The notes: generated from the sequence alone by a model not told the origin. A DNA stretch of 60,208 nt from Myroides indicus (GCF_004364575.1 NZ_SOAG01000006.1:1-60208); one strand, 5' to 3'; positions 36,275 through 46,256 are shown, numbered from the stretch's first letter. Made by a program: numbers and translations.

Positions 36275-36799
36275 TTACTCTTTATCAATTACTTTAACTT
36301 CTACTGCTCCAGTTTTTTTGAAAAACTCAACCGCTTCTTCTTCCTCTCCATGAAGAGCTACTTCCATTAAAAAGTGGTCATCTGTAGTTCTTATATCCGG
36401 ATTTTCAGCTTTTTTAAACGGCCATAGTCTACTTCTCATATAAAAAGTAATAACCATTAAGTGAGCCGAGAATAATACAGTCATCTCAAACATAATCGGA
36501 ACGAAAGACGGCATATTCTGAATAAAACTAAAACTCGGCTTTCCTCCAATATCCTGAGGCCAGTCAACAATCATGATGTAATACATCATTGCTGTTCCAA
36601 AAGCCAGTCCTACTAATCCGTATAAGAAAGCACAAATAGCCAATCTTGTAGGTTTTAACCCCATAGCTTTATCCAAGCCATGCACCGGAAACGGAGTATA
36701 GATTTCTTCTATATGATGATGAGCAGATCTTGTTTCTTTTACCGCATCCATTAAGATATCATCATCATTGTATATTGCGTGTATAACTTTAGTACTCAT
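36275..36799 (-). CDS. actD: Alternative complex III subunit ActD (DUF3341)
   Basis: The 174-residue protein begins with a soluble domain with the conserved DDDILMDAVKETR and EEIYTPFPVHGLDKAMG, then has two membrane helices and the DUF3341 segment GKPSFSFIQNMPSFVPIMFEM. ActD is a structural subunit with no cofactor. It sits six bases after actC and just before actE in the standard act order. Confidence 0.92.
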   Translation of the reverse strand: MSTKVIHAIYNDDDILMDAVKETRSAHHHIEEIYTPFPVHGLDKAMGLKPTRLAICAFLYGLVGLAFGTAMMYYIMIVDWPQDIGGKPSFSFIQNMPSFVPIMFEMTVLFSAHLMVITFYMRSRLWPFKKAENPDIRTTDDHFLMEVALHGEEEEAVEFFKKTGAVEVKVIDKE

Positions 36800-36805
36800 A
36801 ACGAA

Positions 36806-38215
36806 TTAGTGATTTAAAGATTGATGATTTTCTTTATTATCTCTTGCCTTTTTGTAAAATTCACCTGATGACTTTAAGATAGTTTTCACCTCTGCCTGAG
36901 CAATTACAGGGAAACTTCTAGAATATAACAAGAATAATACAAAGAAGAAGCCGATAGTTCCTACGTAAATTCCGGCATCTACAAAAGTAGGCTGGAACAT
37001 TGTCCAAGATGACGGTAGATAATCTCTATGTAAAGATGTTACGATAATTACGAAACGTTCAAACCACATCCCCACGTTAATCACTAATGAGATAATGAAT
37101 GACGCCATAATGTTTGTTCTGATTTTCTTAATCCACATAACCTGTGGAGAAATAACGTTACAGGTCATCATCAACCAATATGACCACCAATATGGTCCTG
37201 AAGCACGATTTAAGAATGCATATTGTTCGTATTCAACTCCTGAATACCAAGCTACCCACAATTCTGTAATATAAGCAACCCCAACAATAGATCCTGTAAT
37301 CATACAAATCATATTCATCAATTCAATATGCTGAATTGTAATATAGTCTTCTAAATTGGACACTTTACGCATAATAATCAACAGCGTATTTACCATTGCA
37401 AATCCCGAAAAAACTGCTCCCGCCACAAAGTACGGAGGGAAAATTGTCGTATGCCACCCAGGAATAACCGATGTTGCAAAGTCAAAAGATACGATAGTAT
37501 GCACAGAAAGTACCAAAGGCGTAGCTAAACCAGCTAAAACTAAAGACACTTCTTCAAAACGCTGCCAATCTTTTACTCTTCCTGACCATCCGAATGACAA
37601 GATAGAATAAACTCTTTTGGTAAAAGGTGTAATGGCTCTGTCTCGCAACATGGCAAAGTCAGGCAACAAACCAGTCCACCAGAACACTAACGATACAGAT
37701 AAATAAGTTGAAATAGCAAACACGTCCCATAATAACGGCGAGTTAAAGTTTACCCATAACGAACCGAACTGGTTTGGAATAGGCAACACCCAGTAAGCTA
37801 ACCAAGGACGTCCCATGTGAATAATTGGAAATAAACCAGCCTGAACTACAGAGAAAATAGTCATTGCCTCCGCAGAACGGTTAATAGCCATTCTCCATTT
37901 TTGTCTGAATAATAATAATACAGCTGAAATTAAAGTTCCGGCGTGCCCGATACCTACCCACCAAACGAAGTTGGTAATATCCCAAGCCCAGCCGATAGTT
38001 TTATTTAAACCCCAAGTTCCAATACCTGTACCTATTGTATAAGCCATAGATGCAACTCCCCATAAAAAAGCTACCAAAGCAATAGTGAATACAGTCCACC
38101 ATAGTTTATTTGCTCTTCCCTCTACAGGTCTAGCCACATCCACAGTAATATCGTGATATGATTTTTCACCGATAACTAAAGGTTTTCTAATGGGTGCTTC
38201 GTAATGTGACGACAT
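36806..38215 (-). CDS. actC: Alternative complex III quinol-oxidising subunit ActC (NrfD-like)
   Basis: The 469-residue NrfD/PsrC-family protein has about ten membrane helices. Conserved segments include WVGIGHAGTLISAVLLLFRQ, FPIIHMGRPWLAYWVLP, and NFNSPLLWDVFAISTYL. ActC is the main menaquinol-binding membrane subunit below the ActB iron-sulfur protein. Length and motifs fit the family. It is followed directly by actD. Confidence 0.94.
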   Translation of the reverse strand: MSSHYEAPIRKPLVIGEKSYHDITVDVARPVEGRANKLWWTVFTIALVAFLWGVASMAYTIGTGIGTWGLNKTIGWAWDITNFVWWVGIGHAGTLISAVLLLFRQKWRMAINRSAEAMTIFSVVQAGLFPIIHMGRPWLAYWVLPIPNQFGSLWVNFNSPLLWDVFAISTYLSVSLVFWWTGLLPDFAMLRDRAITPFTKRVYSILSFGWSGRVKDWQRFEEVSLVLAGLATPLVLSVHTIVSFDFATSVIPGWHTTIFPPYFVAGAVFSGFAMVNTLLIIMRKVSNLEDYITIQHIELMNMICMITGSIVGVAYITELWVAWYSGVEYEQYAFLNRASGPYWWSYWLMMTCNVISPQVMWIKKIRTNIMASFIISLVINVGMWFERFVIIVTSLHRDYLPSSWTMFQPTFVDAGIYVGTIGFFFVLFLLYSRSFPVIAQAEVKTILKSSGEFYKKARDNKENHQSLNH

Positions 38216-38254
38216 AATCCTTTATATGTTTCTTTAATTAATAATTCTTTTAAC

Positions 38255-41200
38255 TTAGATATTTCTAACCTTAACATGGTAGAATACATTCGGTTTTGTT
38301 CCAATATGTTCTAACAAATGATAAGCTCTGTCTGATTCTGCTAACTTAGTAACATCTGATGCCTTCTCATTTACATCTCCAAACACCATAGCTCCACTTG
38401 AACAAGCAGCAGAACAGGCAGTTTCAAACTCATTAGGCTTAACTGCTCTTCCTTCATTTTTAGCTTTCAAAATAGTAGCCTGAGTCATTTGAATACACAA
38501 CGAACATTTTTCCATTACCCCTCTTGAACGAACAACTACATCCGGATTCAACACCATACGTCCTAAATCGTCATTCATATTGTAATCAAACTCACTGTTT
38601 TTAGCATATGAGAACCAGTTAAAACGTCTAACTTTATAAGGACAGTTGTTTGCACAATATCTTGTACCCACACAACGGTTATAAGCCATATGGTTTTGTC
38701 CCTGACGACCGTGAGAAGTAGCCGCAACCGGACATACTGTTTCACACGGAGCATGATTACAATGCTGACACATAACTGGCTGGAAAGCTACCTGCGGATT
38801 ATCTGCCGGATGCTCCAATGTCAAGAAAGCACTTCTCGTTTCAACAAAACCTTTAGCATTCACCTTTTTATCAACATCTTCAGCAAAAGTATCTTCTGAT
38901 GAGTAATATCTGTCAATACGCAACCAGTGCATATCTCTACTTCTTCTAATTTCTGATTTACCTACAACCGGAACGTTGTTCTCTGCGTGACAGGCAATCA
39001 CACAGGCACCACATCCTGTACATGCATTTAAATCAATAGACAAATTAAAGTGATGCCCTACAGAACGATCAAAAGATTCCCATATATCAACAGATGCCGC
39101 TCTCACTTCCTCATGATCGTAAGAAACCATCGGGAAAATATTCCATTCTTTTGCATCTTTTGTATTGAAAATCTCTAATGTTGTATCTTTTAAGATATCC
39201 CCTCTACTCATCAATGTATTTTGCAACTGAACACAAGCAAATTCATGATCTCCACTTGCTTTTTCAATTTTTACGCTTTGTACATTATCAAAATTATTAT
39301 ACAATTTATAGGCATTTACACCTACTTGCATTTCTTCTTTTAAAGCTGCTTTTCTTCCGTATCCAAAAGCTAAACCTACAGTTCCCACAGCTTGTCCCGG
39401 CTGAATTAACGCGGGTACTTTTTCTAACTTCACTCCGTTAACCTCAATATTAACATAGCTACCGTTTAAACCTCCGTTAGCAACGTGATAATTTTTAACA
39501 CCTAAGTTCTCTGCATCAACTCTGGAAATAGTTAAGTAGTTATCCCATGATACTCGTGAAATAGGATCCGGAAACTCCTGCAACCAAGGATTATTTGCCT
39601 GCTGTCCGTCACCCATTCCTGTTTTAGTGTACAGTACTAACTCAAAACCTTCTTCTTTTTTAGTTCTTGCCAACTCAGAAACAGCTCCAGAAAAATCTGC
39701 ACTTGCATTTACAGCCGTATTCTCGCCTACAATAGCAAAACCGTCGTGAACCAACTGATTCCAGGTTAAATCAGCAGCAAATCCTTTACCTACTTCTTTT
39801 AAGTAATCATAGTAAGCCGTATTATTACCTGTCCACAACAAGATAGCCTCTTGAAACTGTCTTGTATCAAACAGCGGTCTAATAGTTGGCTGCATTACAG
39901 AATAATGCCCTTTATGAATCATTACATCTCCCCACGACTCTAGATAATGAGGTGCAGCCGCTGCAATAGTAGCAGACAAAGCCGTTTCATCTTCTTTTAA
40001 TGAGAAAGAAACAGATGTTTTTACATTTTTTAATCCTTCAACAAATGAAGCGCTATCCGCCAGAGTATAAACCGGATTGACTCCCGACATAATTAAAGTA
40101 TGCACATTTCCTGCATTCATATCTTTAATCAACTGACTAACCGCTTTTGCATCTCCTTTTCTCACATATTTAGTTTGTTCCGGCAAAAATGCTTCTGACT
40201 GCAAAGCTTCGTTTATCGCTAACACGACCAATTGCGCATTAACATCATCCAATCCTGTAACAACTACTCCTTTTGAACCAGCTGCTTTCAATTGTTGTGC
40301 TGCTTTAGCAATTGCTTCATCAGAAGATGTAGATGACGCACTAGCCCCTCCTCCAACGACTACATTATACAATTTAACCAATGCTGCTCTTTGCTCAGCT
40401 ACTGTTAACGGCAAACGTACGTCTGCATTAGCACCAGACAAAGACATATTTGCCTCCAACTGAATGTGTTTAGACATTTTACCGTTCTTAGGAACACGAC
40501 CTTTAGCATAAGCTGAATCATATCCTCCGCCTTGCCAGTCACCTAAGAAATCTGCACCTACAGAAACAATCACATCTGCTTTTCCAAAATCGTAATCAGC
40601 CAACCCTCTTGTTCCGTAAGCTTTTTCATAAGCATCCAACGCCGCCGAAGAAGACACCGCATCATATACAATATGTTTTGCAGTCGGATACTCTGTTACA
40701 AACTCTTCTATTAATTTATCAGTAGAAGGACTTGCCATTGTATTAGTAAACAATACAATATTACCTCCTTTTTCCTTTGCATCTTTTAAACTTGCTCTTA
40801 CTCTTAAATCAACCTCATCCCATGAAACATCTTTCCCTTCAACTTTAGGCTGTTTTAAACGAAGACTATCATACATCGACAAAACCGATGCATTTACACG
40901 AGCATTAGCCCCTGAATATGCATTAGCAAGTTTGTTATTTTCAATTTTAATCGGACGTCCTTCACGGGTTTTAACCAGAACGTTTACAAAATCGAATCCA
41001 TCCGCTATTGTAGTCGCATAATAATCTGCAATTCCGGGAATAATTTCTTCCGGCTGAACTACATAAGGAATAGATTTCACAACAGGTCCTTCACAAGCCG
41101 CTAAAGTTGCAGCAGCCGTAGAAAAACCTACATATTTCAAAAAGTCCCGACGAGTTGTTGATGAAGAAGACAACTTGTTTTTATCTCCAAGAAATTCATC

Positions 41201-41305
41201 TGTAGGAATTTCCTCAACAAACTCATTGTTTCTTAGCGTCTCAACAATAGAGCTATTTTCATTCAGCTCCTCAACACTTTTCCAGTATTTTTTGTTTGAT
41301 GCCAT
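38255..41305 (-). CDS. actB: Alternative complex III iron-sulfur subunit ActB
   Basis: The 1016-residue protein has a twin-arginine-type signal about 50 residues in (TTRRDFLKYVGFSTAAATLAAC), the variant position typical of ActB. It has a large molybdopterin oxidoreductase-like domain that in this family carries no molybdenum cofactor. The ferredoxin part starts near residue 758, with CTGCGACVIACHAEN, CQHCNHAPCETVCPVAA, CVGTRYCANNCPYK and CSLCIQ with a later CSAACSSGAM. These bind three [4Fe-4S] and one [3Fe-4S] clusters. It passes electrons from quinol to the ActA hemes. Confidence 0.95.
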   Translation of the reverse strand: MASNKKYWKSVEELNENSSIVETLRNNEFVEEIPTDEFLGDKNKLSSSSTTRRDFLKYVGFSTAAATLAACEGPVVKSIPYVVQPEEIIPGIADYYATTIADGFDFVNVLVKTREGRPIKIENNKLANAYSGANARVNASVLSMYDSLRLKQPKVEGKDVSWDEVDLRVRASLKDAKEKGGNIVLFTNTMASPSTDKLIEEFVTEYPTAKHIVYDAVSSSAALDAYEKAYGTRGLADYDFGKADVIVSVGADFLGDWQGGGYDSAYAKGRVPKNGKMSKHIQLEANMSLSGANADVRLPLTVAEQRAALVKLYNVVVGGGASASSTSSDEAIAKAAQQLKAAGSKGVVVTGLDDVNAQLVVLAINEALQSEAFLPEQTKYVRKGDAKAVSQLIKDMNAGNVHTLIMSGVNPVYTLADSASFVEGLKNVKTSVSFSLKEDETALSATIAAAAPHYLESWGDVMIHKGHYSVMQPTIRPLFDTRQFQEAILLWTGNNTAYYDYLKEVGKGFAADLTWNQLVHDGFAIVGENTAVNASADFSGAVSELARTKKEEGFELVLYTKTGMGDGQQANNPWLQEFPDPISRVSWDNYLTISRVDAENLGVKNYHVANGGLNGSYVNIEVNGVKLEKVPALIQPGQAVGTVGLAFGYGRKAALKEEMQVGVNAYKLYNNFDNVQSVKIEKASGDHEFACVQLQNTLMSRGDILKDTTLEIFNTKDAKEWNIFPMVSYDHEEVRAASVDIWESFDRSVGHHFNLSIDLNACTGCGACVIACHAENNVPVVGKSEIRRSRDMHWLRIDRYYSSEDTFAEDVDKKVNAKGFVETRSAFLTLEHPADNPQVAFQPVMCQHCNHAPCETVCPVAATSHGRQGQNHMAYNRCVGTRYCANNCPYKVRRFNWFSYAKNSEFDYNMNDDLGRMVLNPDVVVRSRGVMEKCSLCIQMTQATILKAKNEGRAVKPNEFETACSAACSSGAMVFGDVNEKASDVTKLAESDRAYHLLEHIGTKPNVFYHVKVRNI

Positions 41306-41342
41306 TGTATATATATATTAGCTTCTTATTCTTAAATAATTA

Positions 41343-42620
41343 TTAATAGTGACATTTACCACACTCTAAACCTCCCATTTGAGCAACTGTCAGTTTTTCA
41401 ACACCGTATTTCTTAGACAATTCCTCGTGAATTTTAGCATAATACTCGTTGTCATCCATCTTCACATTTGTTTTTCTGTGACAATCAATACACCAACCCA
41501 TTGTCAATGGAGAATGTTGCTTCATAACCTCCATATCTTCCACCGGACCGTGACAAGTCTGACATTCCAAACCAGCAACATTTACGTGTTGTGAGTGGTT
41601 ATAGTAAACAAAATCCGGCAGATTGTGAATGCGAACCCATTTTACAGGTTTTTCCTGTCCTGTATATTTTTGAGCTGCCGCATCCCATCCGACTGCATCG
41701 TATAGTTTTTGAATTTCCCCGGTATAAAACTCGGGAGTATATTTACCGTAATCCTTATCAGCATCCCCTGTAAATTCACTGATGTTTTTATGACAGTTCA
41801 TACATACGTTTAACGAAGGAATGCCTGATGTTTTACTTGAACGGGCAGATGAGTGGCAGTATTTACAATCAATACCATTATCTCCTGCGTGAATTTTATG
41901 TGAGAAGTGGATTGGCTGTACAGGCTCATACCCTTTATCAACACCAATCTGCATCATATACCCATACACAAAATAAGAACCAACCAATACCAACACAAAT
42001 ACCGAAACAATTACTAAAAATTGATTTTTAACAAAAGCTTTCCATATTGGAATCGTTGTATGAATCTCTTTTGCAAGACCATTGCTTTCAATAACTTTAT
42101 TTAAAACTTTTCTAACAAAAAACAGCATTGTTACCAACAGCAACAACACTACAGTCAAGGCTCCTAAAACAATAATATCAGAAACTCCGTCGCCACCACT
42201 TTGCGCTCCCTGCCTTGCAGAAGCAGTTGCAGCAGCCGGTTCAGCTTTAGGCTCTGAAGTATAAGCTAAGATATTATCAATGTCTTCATCTGACAACCCA
42301 GGGAAGTCATTCATAACCACCTTATTCCATTCTTCAAAAAGCTTTACAGCTCTGGCATCTCCTGATTTTATCAAAGAAGAACTACTTTTAATCCATTTAT
42401 GAAGCCATTCTACATCCCCATCGTGACGATCTACAACACCACGAAGTGAAGGTCCGGTAGAATTCCCATCTAACTTATGACAAGCGGCACAGTTAGAATT
42501 AAACAATTCCTTTCCTTTTGCTACATCCTGAGCAAATGAAATTGTCGTAAACGATAGCATTAGCGCTAAACAAAAGAATAAAATCCTTGAAAACGAATTA
42601 TGGTCACCCACTTTTTTCAT
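41343..42620 (-). CDS. actA: ActA multiheme cytochrome fused to an N-terminal monoheme domain
   Basis: The 425-residue protein has a signal peptide (ending TTISFAQ) and a monoheme cytochrome c domain with CAACH at residues 44-48. After one membrane helix comes the ActA pentaheme domain: CKYCH (about 254), CMNCH (271), CQTCH (352), CIDCH (378) and CGKCHY at the end. That is six heme c sites. The N-terminal fusion of a separate cytochrome c to ActA is a feature of Bacteroidota. It is the first gene of an eight-gene respiratory operon with a promoter about 85 bases upstream. Confidence 0.94.
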   Translation of the reverse strand: MKKVGDHNSFSRILFFCLALMLSFTTISFAQDVAKGKELFNSNCAACHKLDGNSTGPSLRGVVDRHDGDVEWLHKWIKSSSSLIKSGDARAVKLFEEWNKVVMNDFPGLSDEDIDNILAYTSEPKAEPAAATASARQGAQSGGDGVSDIIVLGALTVVLLLLVTMLFFVRKVLNKVIESNGLAKEIHTTIPIWKAFVKNQFLVIVSVFVLVLVGSYFVYGYMMQIGVDKGYEPVQPIHFSHKIHAGDNGIDCKYCHSSARSSKTSGIPSLNVCMNCHKNISEFTGDADKDYGKYTPEFYTGEIQKLYDAVGWDAAAQKYTGQEKPVKWVRIHNLPDFVYYNHSQHVNVAGLECQTCHGPVEDMEVMKQHSPLTMGWCIDCHRKTNVKMDDNEYYAKIHEELSKKYGVEKLTVAQMGGLECGKCHY

Positions 42621-42706
42621 AGTTATAAAATGATTTTCAACTAAATTTAGTGTTTTTAACAGCTCTTTAATTTGCCGTTTTAATACACCTTATTTACAAA
42701 CTCCGA

Positions 42707-42714
42707 CAAAAATA
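42707..42714 (-). promoter_or_regulatory. Putative promoter of the act-oxidase operon
   Basis: On the minus strand the -7 element is TATTTTTG, a TAnnTTTG match, about 87 bases before the actA ATG. No exact -33 TTG was found. It is back to back with the SPOR gene promoter. Confidence 0.4.
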
Positions 42715-42811
42715 CAATTTATGCCTTACTCTTAAAACCTTTGTCACCGTTAAAACTCAATTTATACACGTTCTAAATAACCCCTATCTCACAACTTTTC
42801 AAGAATATTTG

Positions 42812-42819
42812 TATTTTTG
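42812..42819 (+). promoter_or_regulatory. Putative -7 element for the SPOR gene
   Basis: TATTTTTG matches TAnnTTTG and ends 18 bases before the ATG at 42838, divergent from the act operon promoter. Confidence 0.45.
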
Positions 42820-42837
42820 TTTCAAATCCGATTCATT

Positions 42838-43218
42838 ATGAGAATTTTAAGAATTTTTTTATTCACTACTGCTATTTTACTTAGCACAAACACAATTGTT
42901 GCCCAGCAGAAAAATATTGAAATAAATGAGCCTGAAGCAGTAAAAAAACTAATTTCGAGCAAAAGGCTAATCAATTCATCCAATACAGTTAATGACAAGT
43001 ACAGAATTCAGATTTTTTATGGCAAAAACAACGAAGCCAATAATGCTTTGAATAAATTCAAACGCACTTATCCCGAAATAGATGCTACTATTATATACAG
43101 CAATCCATCCTATAAAGTTATGGTTGGAAGTTTTAAAACGAGATTGGAAGCAGAAAGAAATCTTTTAAACATTAAAAAAGATTTTGAACATGCTCTTATT
43201 ATAAAACCGGGAAAATAA
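42838..43218 (+). CDS. Secreted SPOR-domain protein
   Basis: The 126-residue protein has a signal peptide (MRILRIFLFTTAILLSTNTIVAQ) and a C-terminal SPOR domain of about 70 residues, with YRIQIFYGKNNEANNALNKF and YKVMVGSFKTRLEAE. SPOR domains bind peptidoglycan glycan strands stripped of stem peptides, often at division sites. The ORF opens at 42817, but the signal peptide and promoter position favour 42838. It is a single gene that ends at a shared palindromic terminator with leuS. Confidence 0.88.
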   Translation: MRILRIFLFTTAILLSTNTIVAQQKNIEINEPEAVKKLISSKRLINSSNTVNDKYRIQIFYGKNNEANNALNKFKRTYPEIDATIIYSNPSYKVMVGSFKTRLEAERNLLNIKKDFEHALIIKPGK

Positions 43219-43235
43219 ACTAATCTTCCATAATA

Positions 43236-43277
43236 AAAAAAGAGTCGGTTTTTGATATCAAAAACCGACTCTTTTTT
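43236..43277. terminator. 42-base perfect palindrome, bidirectional terminator
   Basis: Two 21-base arms meet at 43256/43257 around GATATC, with AGAGTCGG and CCGACTCT cores flanked by A and T runs. It serves the convergent SPOR and leuS genes. Confidence 0.88.
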
Positions 43278-43288
43278 ATTGCTTAATA

Positions 43289-46102
43289 TTAGCCTACTAT
43301 ATTAATAATTTTTCCAGGAACAACAATCACCTTTTTAGGCTCTCTTCCCTGAAGCTGATTTTGCGTTCTTTGATCCGTTAAGATTATTTTTTCTATTTCC
43401 TCTTGTTTCAAATCCAAAGGAAGCTCTATTTTAAACTTCATTTTGCCATTAAAAGAAACAGGATATTCTTTCGTGCTTTCTACTAAATATTCTTCTTTAA
43501 ACTCTGGAAAAGCTATGTTAGAAACAGACTCTTCATGCCCCATCAAAGACCATAATTCTTCTGCGATGTGCGGTGCATATGGCGCAATAATGATAAGCAA
43601 TGGCTCTAATATCTCTCTGTGGCGGCATTTTTGCTGGCTCAGCTCATTCACACAAATCATAAACTGAGAGACGGAAGTATTAAAAGAAAAACTCTCAATG
43701 TCTTCGCTCACCTTTTTTATAGTTTTATGCAAAGACTTATACATTTCTTTGGTCGGCTGATCTTCTACGACTGCCACTCCGTTATCATCTACATACAAAC
43801 GCCACAGTTTTTTCAAAAACCCTGCCACTCCGGAAATCCCTGCCGTATTCCATGGCTTTGCCTGTTCTAAGGGACCTAAAAACATTTCGTACAAACGCAA
43901 AGTATCTGCTCCATATTCTTCACAAATCTCATCTGGATTAACGACATTGTAATATGATTTGGACATTTTCTCCACCTCGTGCCCAACAATGTATTTACCG
44001 TCAGAATTTAATATAAATTCCGCATTAGCATAGTCTGGGCGCCAAGCTTTAAAAGCCTCTATATTCAATTCTGAAGAAGCATTAACATGTCTTACGTAAG
44101 CATAAAGATGTTGTACTTTTTGGTCTTTAATCATGTCTTTTGACACAAAAGTATTCGTCCCTTCAATTCTGTACACGAAAGCCGAAGTTCCCAAAATCAT
44201 CCCTTGATTAATCAATTTTTTGAAGGGCTCTTCTGTCGGTGCTTTTCCTATATCTTTTAAAAATTTATTCCAAAAACGACTGTACAACAAATGTCCCGTA
44301 GCATGCTCACTTCCCCCTATATATAAGTCCACATTTTGCCAATAATTCAAAGCTTTTTCAGAAGCAAATTCAGTTTCGTTTTTTGGATCCATATATCGCA
44401 TCCAATACCACGACGAACCTGCCCAACCCGGCATGGTGTTCAACTCCAAAGGAAATACGTTTTTTTCATCAATTAATGAATTATCTACCACTTTATTTTT
44501 CTCGGTATCCCATGCCCAGCTATGCGCGTTGCCCAAGGGTGGCTGACCATCTTCAGTAGGCAGATACTTTTCTACTTCAGGCAAAACTATCGGCAAAAAC
44601 GCTTTATCTATCATTTTGGGCAAGCCATTGATATAATACACCGGAAATGGTTCGCCCCAATATCGCTGACGGGAAAAAACAGCATCTCTCAATCTGTAAT
44701 TTGTTTTTCCAGCGCCTTTATTTATTTTTTCGAGTTCTTCGATAACTTTGCGAGTTCCCTGTTTGTAATCCAATCCGTTTAAAAAACCTGAATTTTCTAA
44801 TACAAAGCCTTCCTTTTCTACAAAAGCTTCTTCTGAAATATCTTTGTCAAAAATATTTTTTATCGGAATACTAAAGTGTTTAGCAAAGGCATAATCACGC
44901 GTATCTCCAGCAGGGACAGCCATTACTGCTCCCGTGCCGTATCCTGCTAAAACGTAATCGCCAATCCAGATTTCGATCGGTTCTTTTGTAAAAGGATGCT
45001 CTGCATATGCTCCGGTAAAAACGCCTGAAATTGTTTTTACATCTGCCATTCTATCCCGTTCGCTTCGCTTGGAGGTTGCTTCAATATATGTATCTACCGC
45101 CGCTTTTTGTTCTGCAGTAGTAATCTTTTTCACCAAATCATGTTCCGGAGCCAAAGTCATAAAGCTCACTCCAAAAATCGTGTCGGGACGAGTAGTAAAA
45201 ACTTCTATATCTAACTCTGAATCCTGAACTCTAAATGAAACAGACGCACCTACAGATTTACCGATCCAGTTACGCTGGCTTTCTTTTAAGCTCTCTGTCC
45301 AATCAATTGTTTCCAATCCTTGAAGCAATCTTTCAGCATAAGCGGAGATCCGCATACTCCACTGCTTCATTTTTTTCCGAATCACCGGATGACCACCGCG
45401 TTCAGAAAGTCCGTCTTTAATCTCGTCATTTGCTAAAACAGTTCCTAAAGCAGGACACCAGTTTACTTCTGTTTCTGCCAAATAAGTAAGTCTGTACTTC
45501 AGTAAAACGCGTTCTTTTTCATCTGAACTAAAATCATTCCACTGCTCAGCTGTAAAAAACGGAATATGGTCATCACATACTGCCTGTACATTTGTATTTC
45601 CTTCTGCTTCAAATTCAGCAATCAAACTGTCAATATATTCTGCCTTATCTGATTTTTTATTATACCACGAATTAAACAGCTGAATAAATATCCATTGCGT
45701 GTGTTTATAAAAATCCGGATTAGACGTTCTTACTTCTCTGCTCCAGTCGAATGAAAAACCGATGCGATCAAGCTGTTCTCTGTATCGGGCAATATTCTCC
45801 TCTGTAGTCACGGCAGGATGCTGACCCGTTTGAATAGCATATTGTTCTGCCGGCAAACCAAAGCTGTCATATCCTTGCGGATGAAGAACATTATATCCTT
45901 TATGGCGTTTATAACGTGCAAAAATATCCGAAGCAATATATCCCAGCGGATGTCCTACGTGCAATCCTGCTCCTGACGGATAAGGGAACATATCTAAAAC
46001 ATAATACTTAGGTTTTTGCGAGTCGTTGTCCGTTTTAAAGGTTTGGTTTTCTTTCCAAAATTTTTGCCATTTAGCCTCAATTTCGTTCGGATTATATTTC
46101 AT
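43289..46102 (-). CDS. leuS: Leucyl-tRNA synthetase
   Basis: The 937-residue class I synthetase has the HIGH-type motif HVGH in PYPSGAGLHVGHPLGY, the editing domain with TTRPDTIFG, and the KMSKS motif in VEKMSKSYYNVVNPDEI. The C-terminal anticodon and tail domains are complete. It attaches leucine to tRNA-Leu and edits norvaline and isoleucine errors. Length fits Bacteroidota LeuS. A promoter with both elements lies about 60 bases upstream, and the gene ends at a palindromic terminator. Confidence 0.97.
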   Translation of the reverse strand: MKYNPNEIEAKWQKFWKENQTFKTDNDSQKPKYYVLDMFPYPSGAGLHVGHPLGYIASDIFARYKRHKGYNVLHPQGYDSFGLPAEQYAIQTGQHPAVTTEENIARYREQLDRIGFSFDWSREVRTSNPDFYKHTQWIFIQLFNSWYNKKSDKAEYIDSLIAEFEAEGNTNVQAVCDDHIPFFTAEQWNDFSSDEKERVLLKYRLTYLAETEVNWCPALGTVLANDEIKDGLSERGGHPVIRKKMKQWSMRISAYAERLLQGLETIDWTESLKESQRNWIGKSVGASVSFRVQDSELDIEVFTTRPDTIFGVSFMTLAPEHDLVKKITTAEQKAAVDTYIEATSKRSERDRMADVKTISGVFTGAYAEHPFTKEPIEIWIGDYVLAGYGTGAVMAVPAGDTRDYAFAKHFSIPIKNIFDKDISEEAFVEKEGFVLENSGFLNGLDYKQGTRKVIEELEKINKGAGKTNYRLRDAVFSRQRYWGEPFPVYYINGLPKMIDKAFLPIVLPEVEKYLPTEDGQPPLGNAHSWAWDTEKNKVVDNSLIDEKNVFPLELNTMPGWAGSSWYWMRYMDPKNETEFASEKALNYWQNVDLYIGGSEHATGHLLYSRFWNKFLKDIGKAPTEEPFKKLINQGMILGTSAFVYRIEGTNTFVSKDMIKDQKVQHLYAYVRHVNASSELNIEAFKAWRPDYANAEFILNSDGKYIVGHEVEKMSKSYYNVVNPDEICEEYGADTLRLYEMFLGPLEQAKPWNTAGISGVAGFLKKLWRLYVDDNGVAVVEDQPTKEMYKSLHKTIKKVSEDIESFSFNTSVSQFMICVNELSQQKCRHREILEPLLIIIAPYAPHIAEELWSLMGHEESVSNIAFPEFKEEYLVESTKEYPVSFNGKMKFKIELPLDLKQEEIEKIILTDQRTQNQLQGREPKKVIVVPGKIINIVG

Positions 46103-46161
46103 ACTATTTAAATCAGATTATTCATTTTTAGTTCTATAGATGACTTAAAAAAATCAATTCG

Positions 46162-46193
46162 CAAAAATAAGCTATATTTCCAAGAATCAACAA
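46162..46193 (-). promoter_or_regulatory. Putative promoter of leuS
   Basis: On the minus strand the -7 element TATTTTTG occupies 46162-46169, with TTG triplets 18 and 21 bases upstream as candidate -33 elements. It is among the best two-part matches in the window. Confidence 0.5.
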
Positions 46194-46256
46194 ACTTTAA
46201 TTGGATTGTTTAGTAAATCTGATATATAGGACATGTTCCACTAAACAGTCTCTCGG

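Noticed and set aside
38255..41305. Active molybdopterin oxidoreductase
   Set aside because: The molybdopterin-like domain belongs to ActB, which in this family carries only iron-sulfur clusters, and the gene is embedded in a complete act operon.
46207..46247. Inverted repeat TGTTTAGT/ACTAAACA after the S41 peptidase gene
   Set aside because: The eight-base arms are 25 bases apart with no T run; chance is a sufficient explanation in AT-rich sequence.
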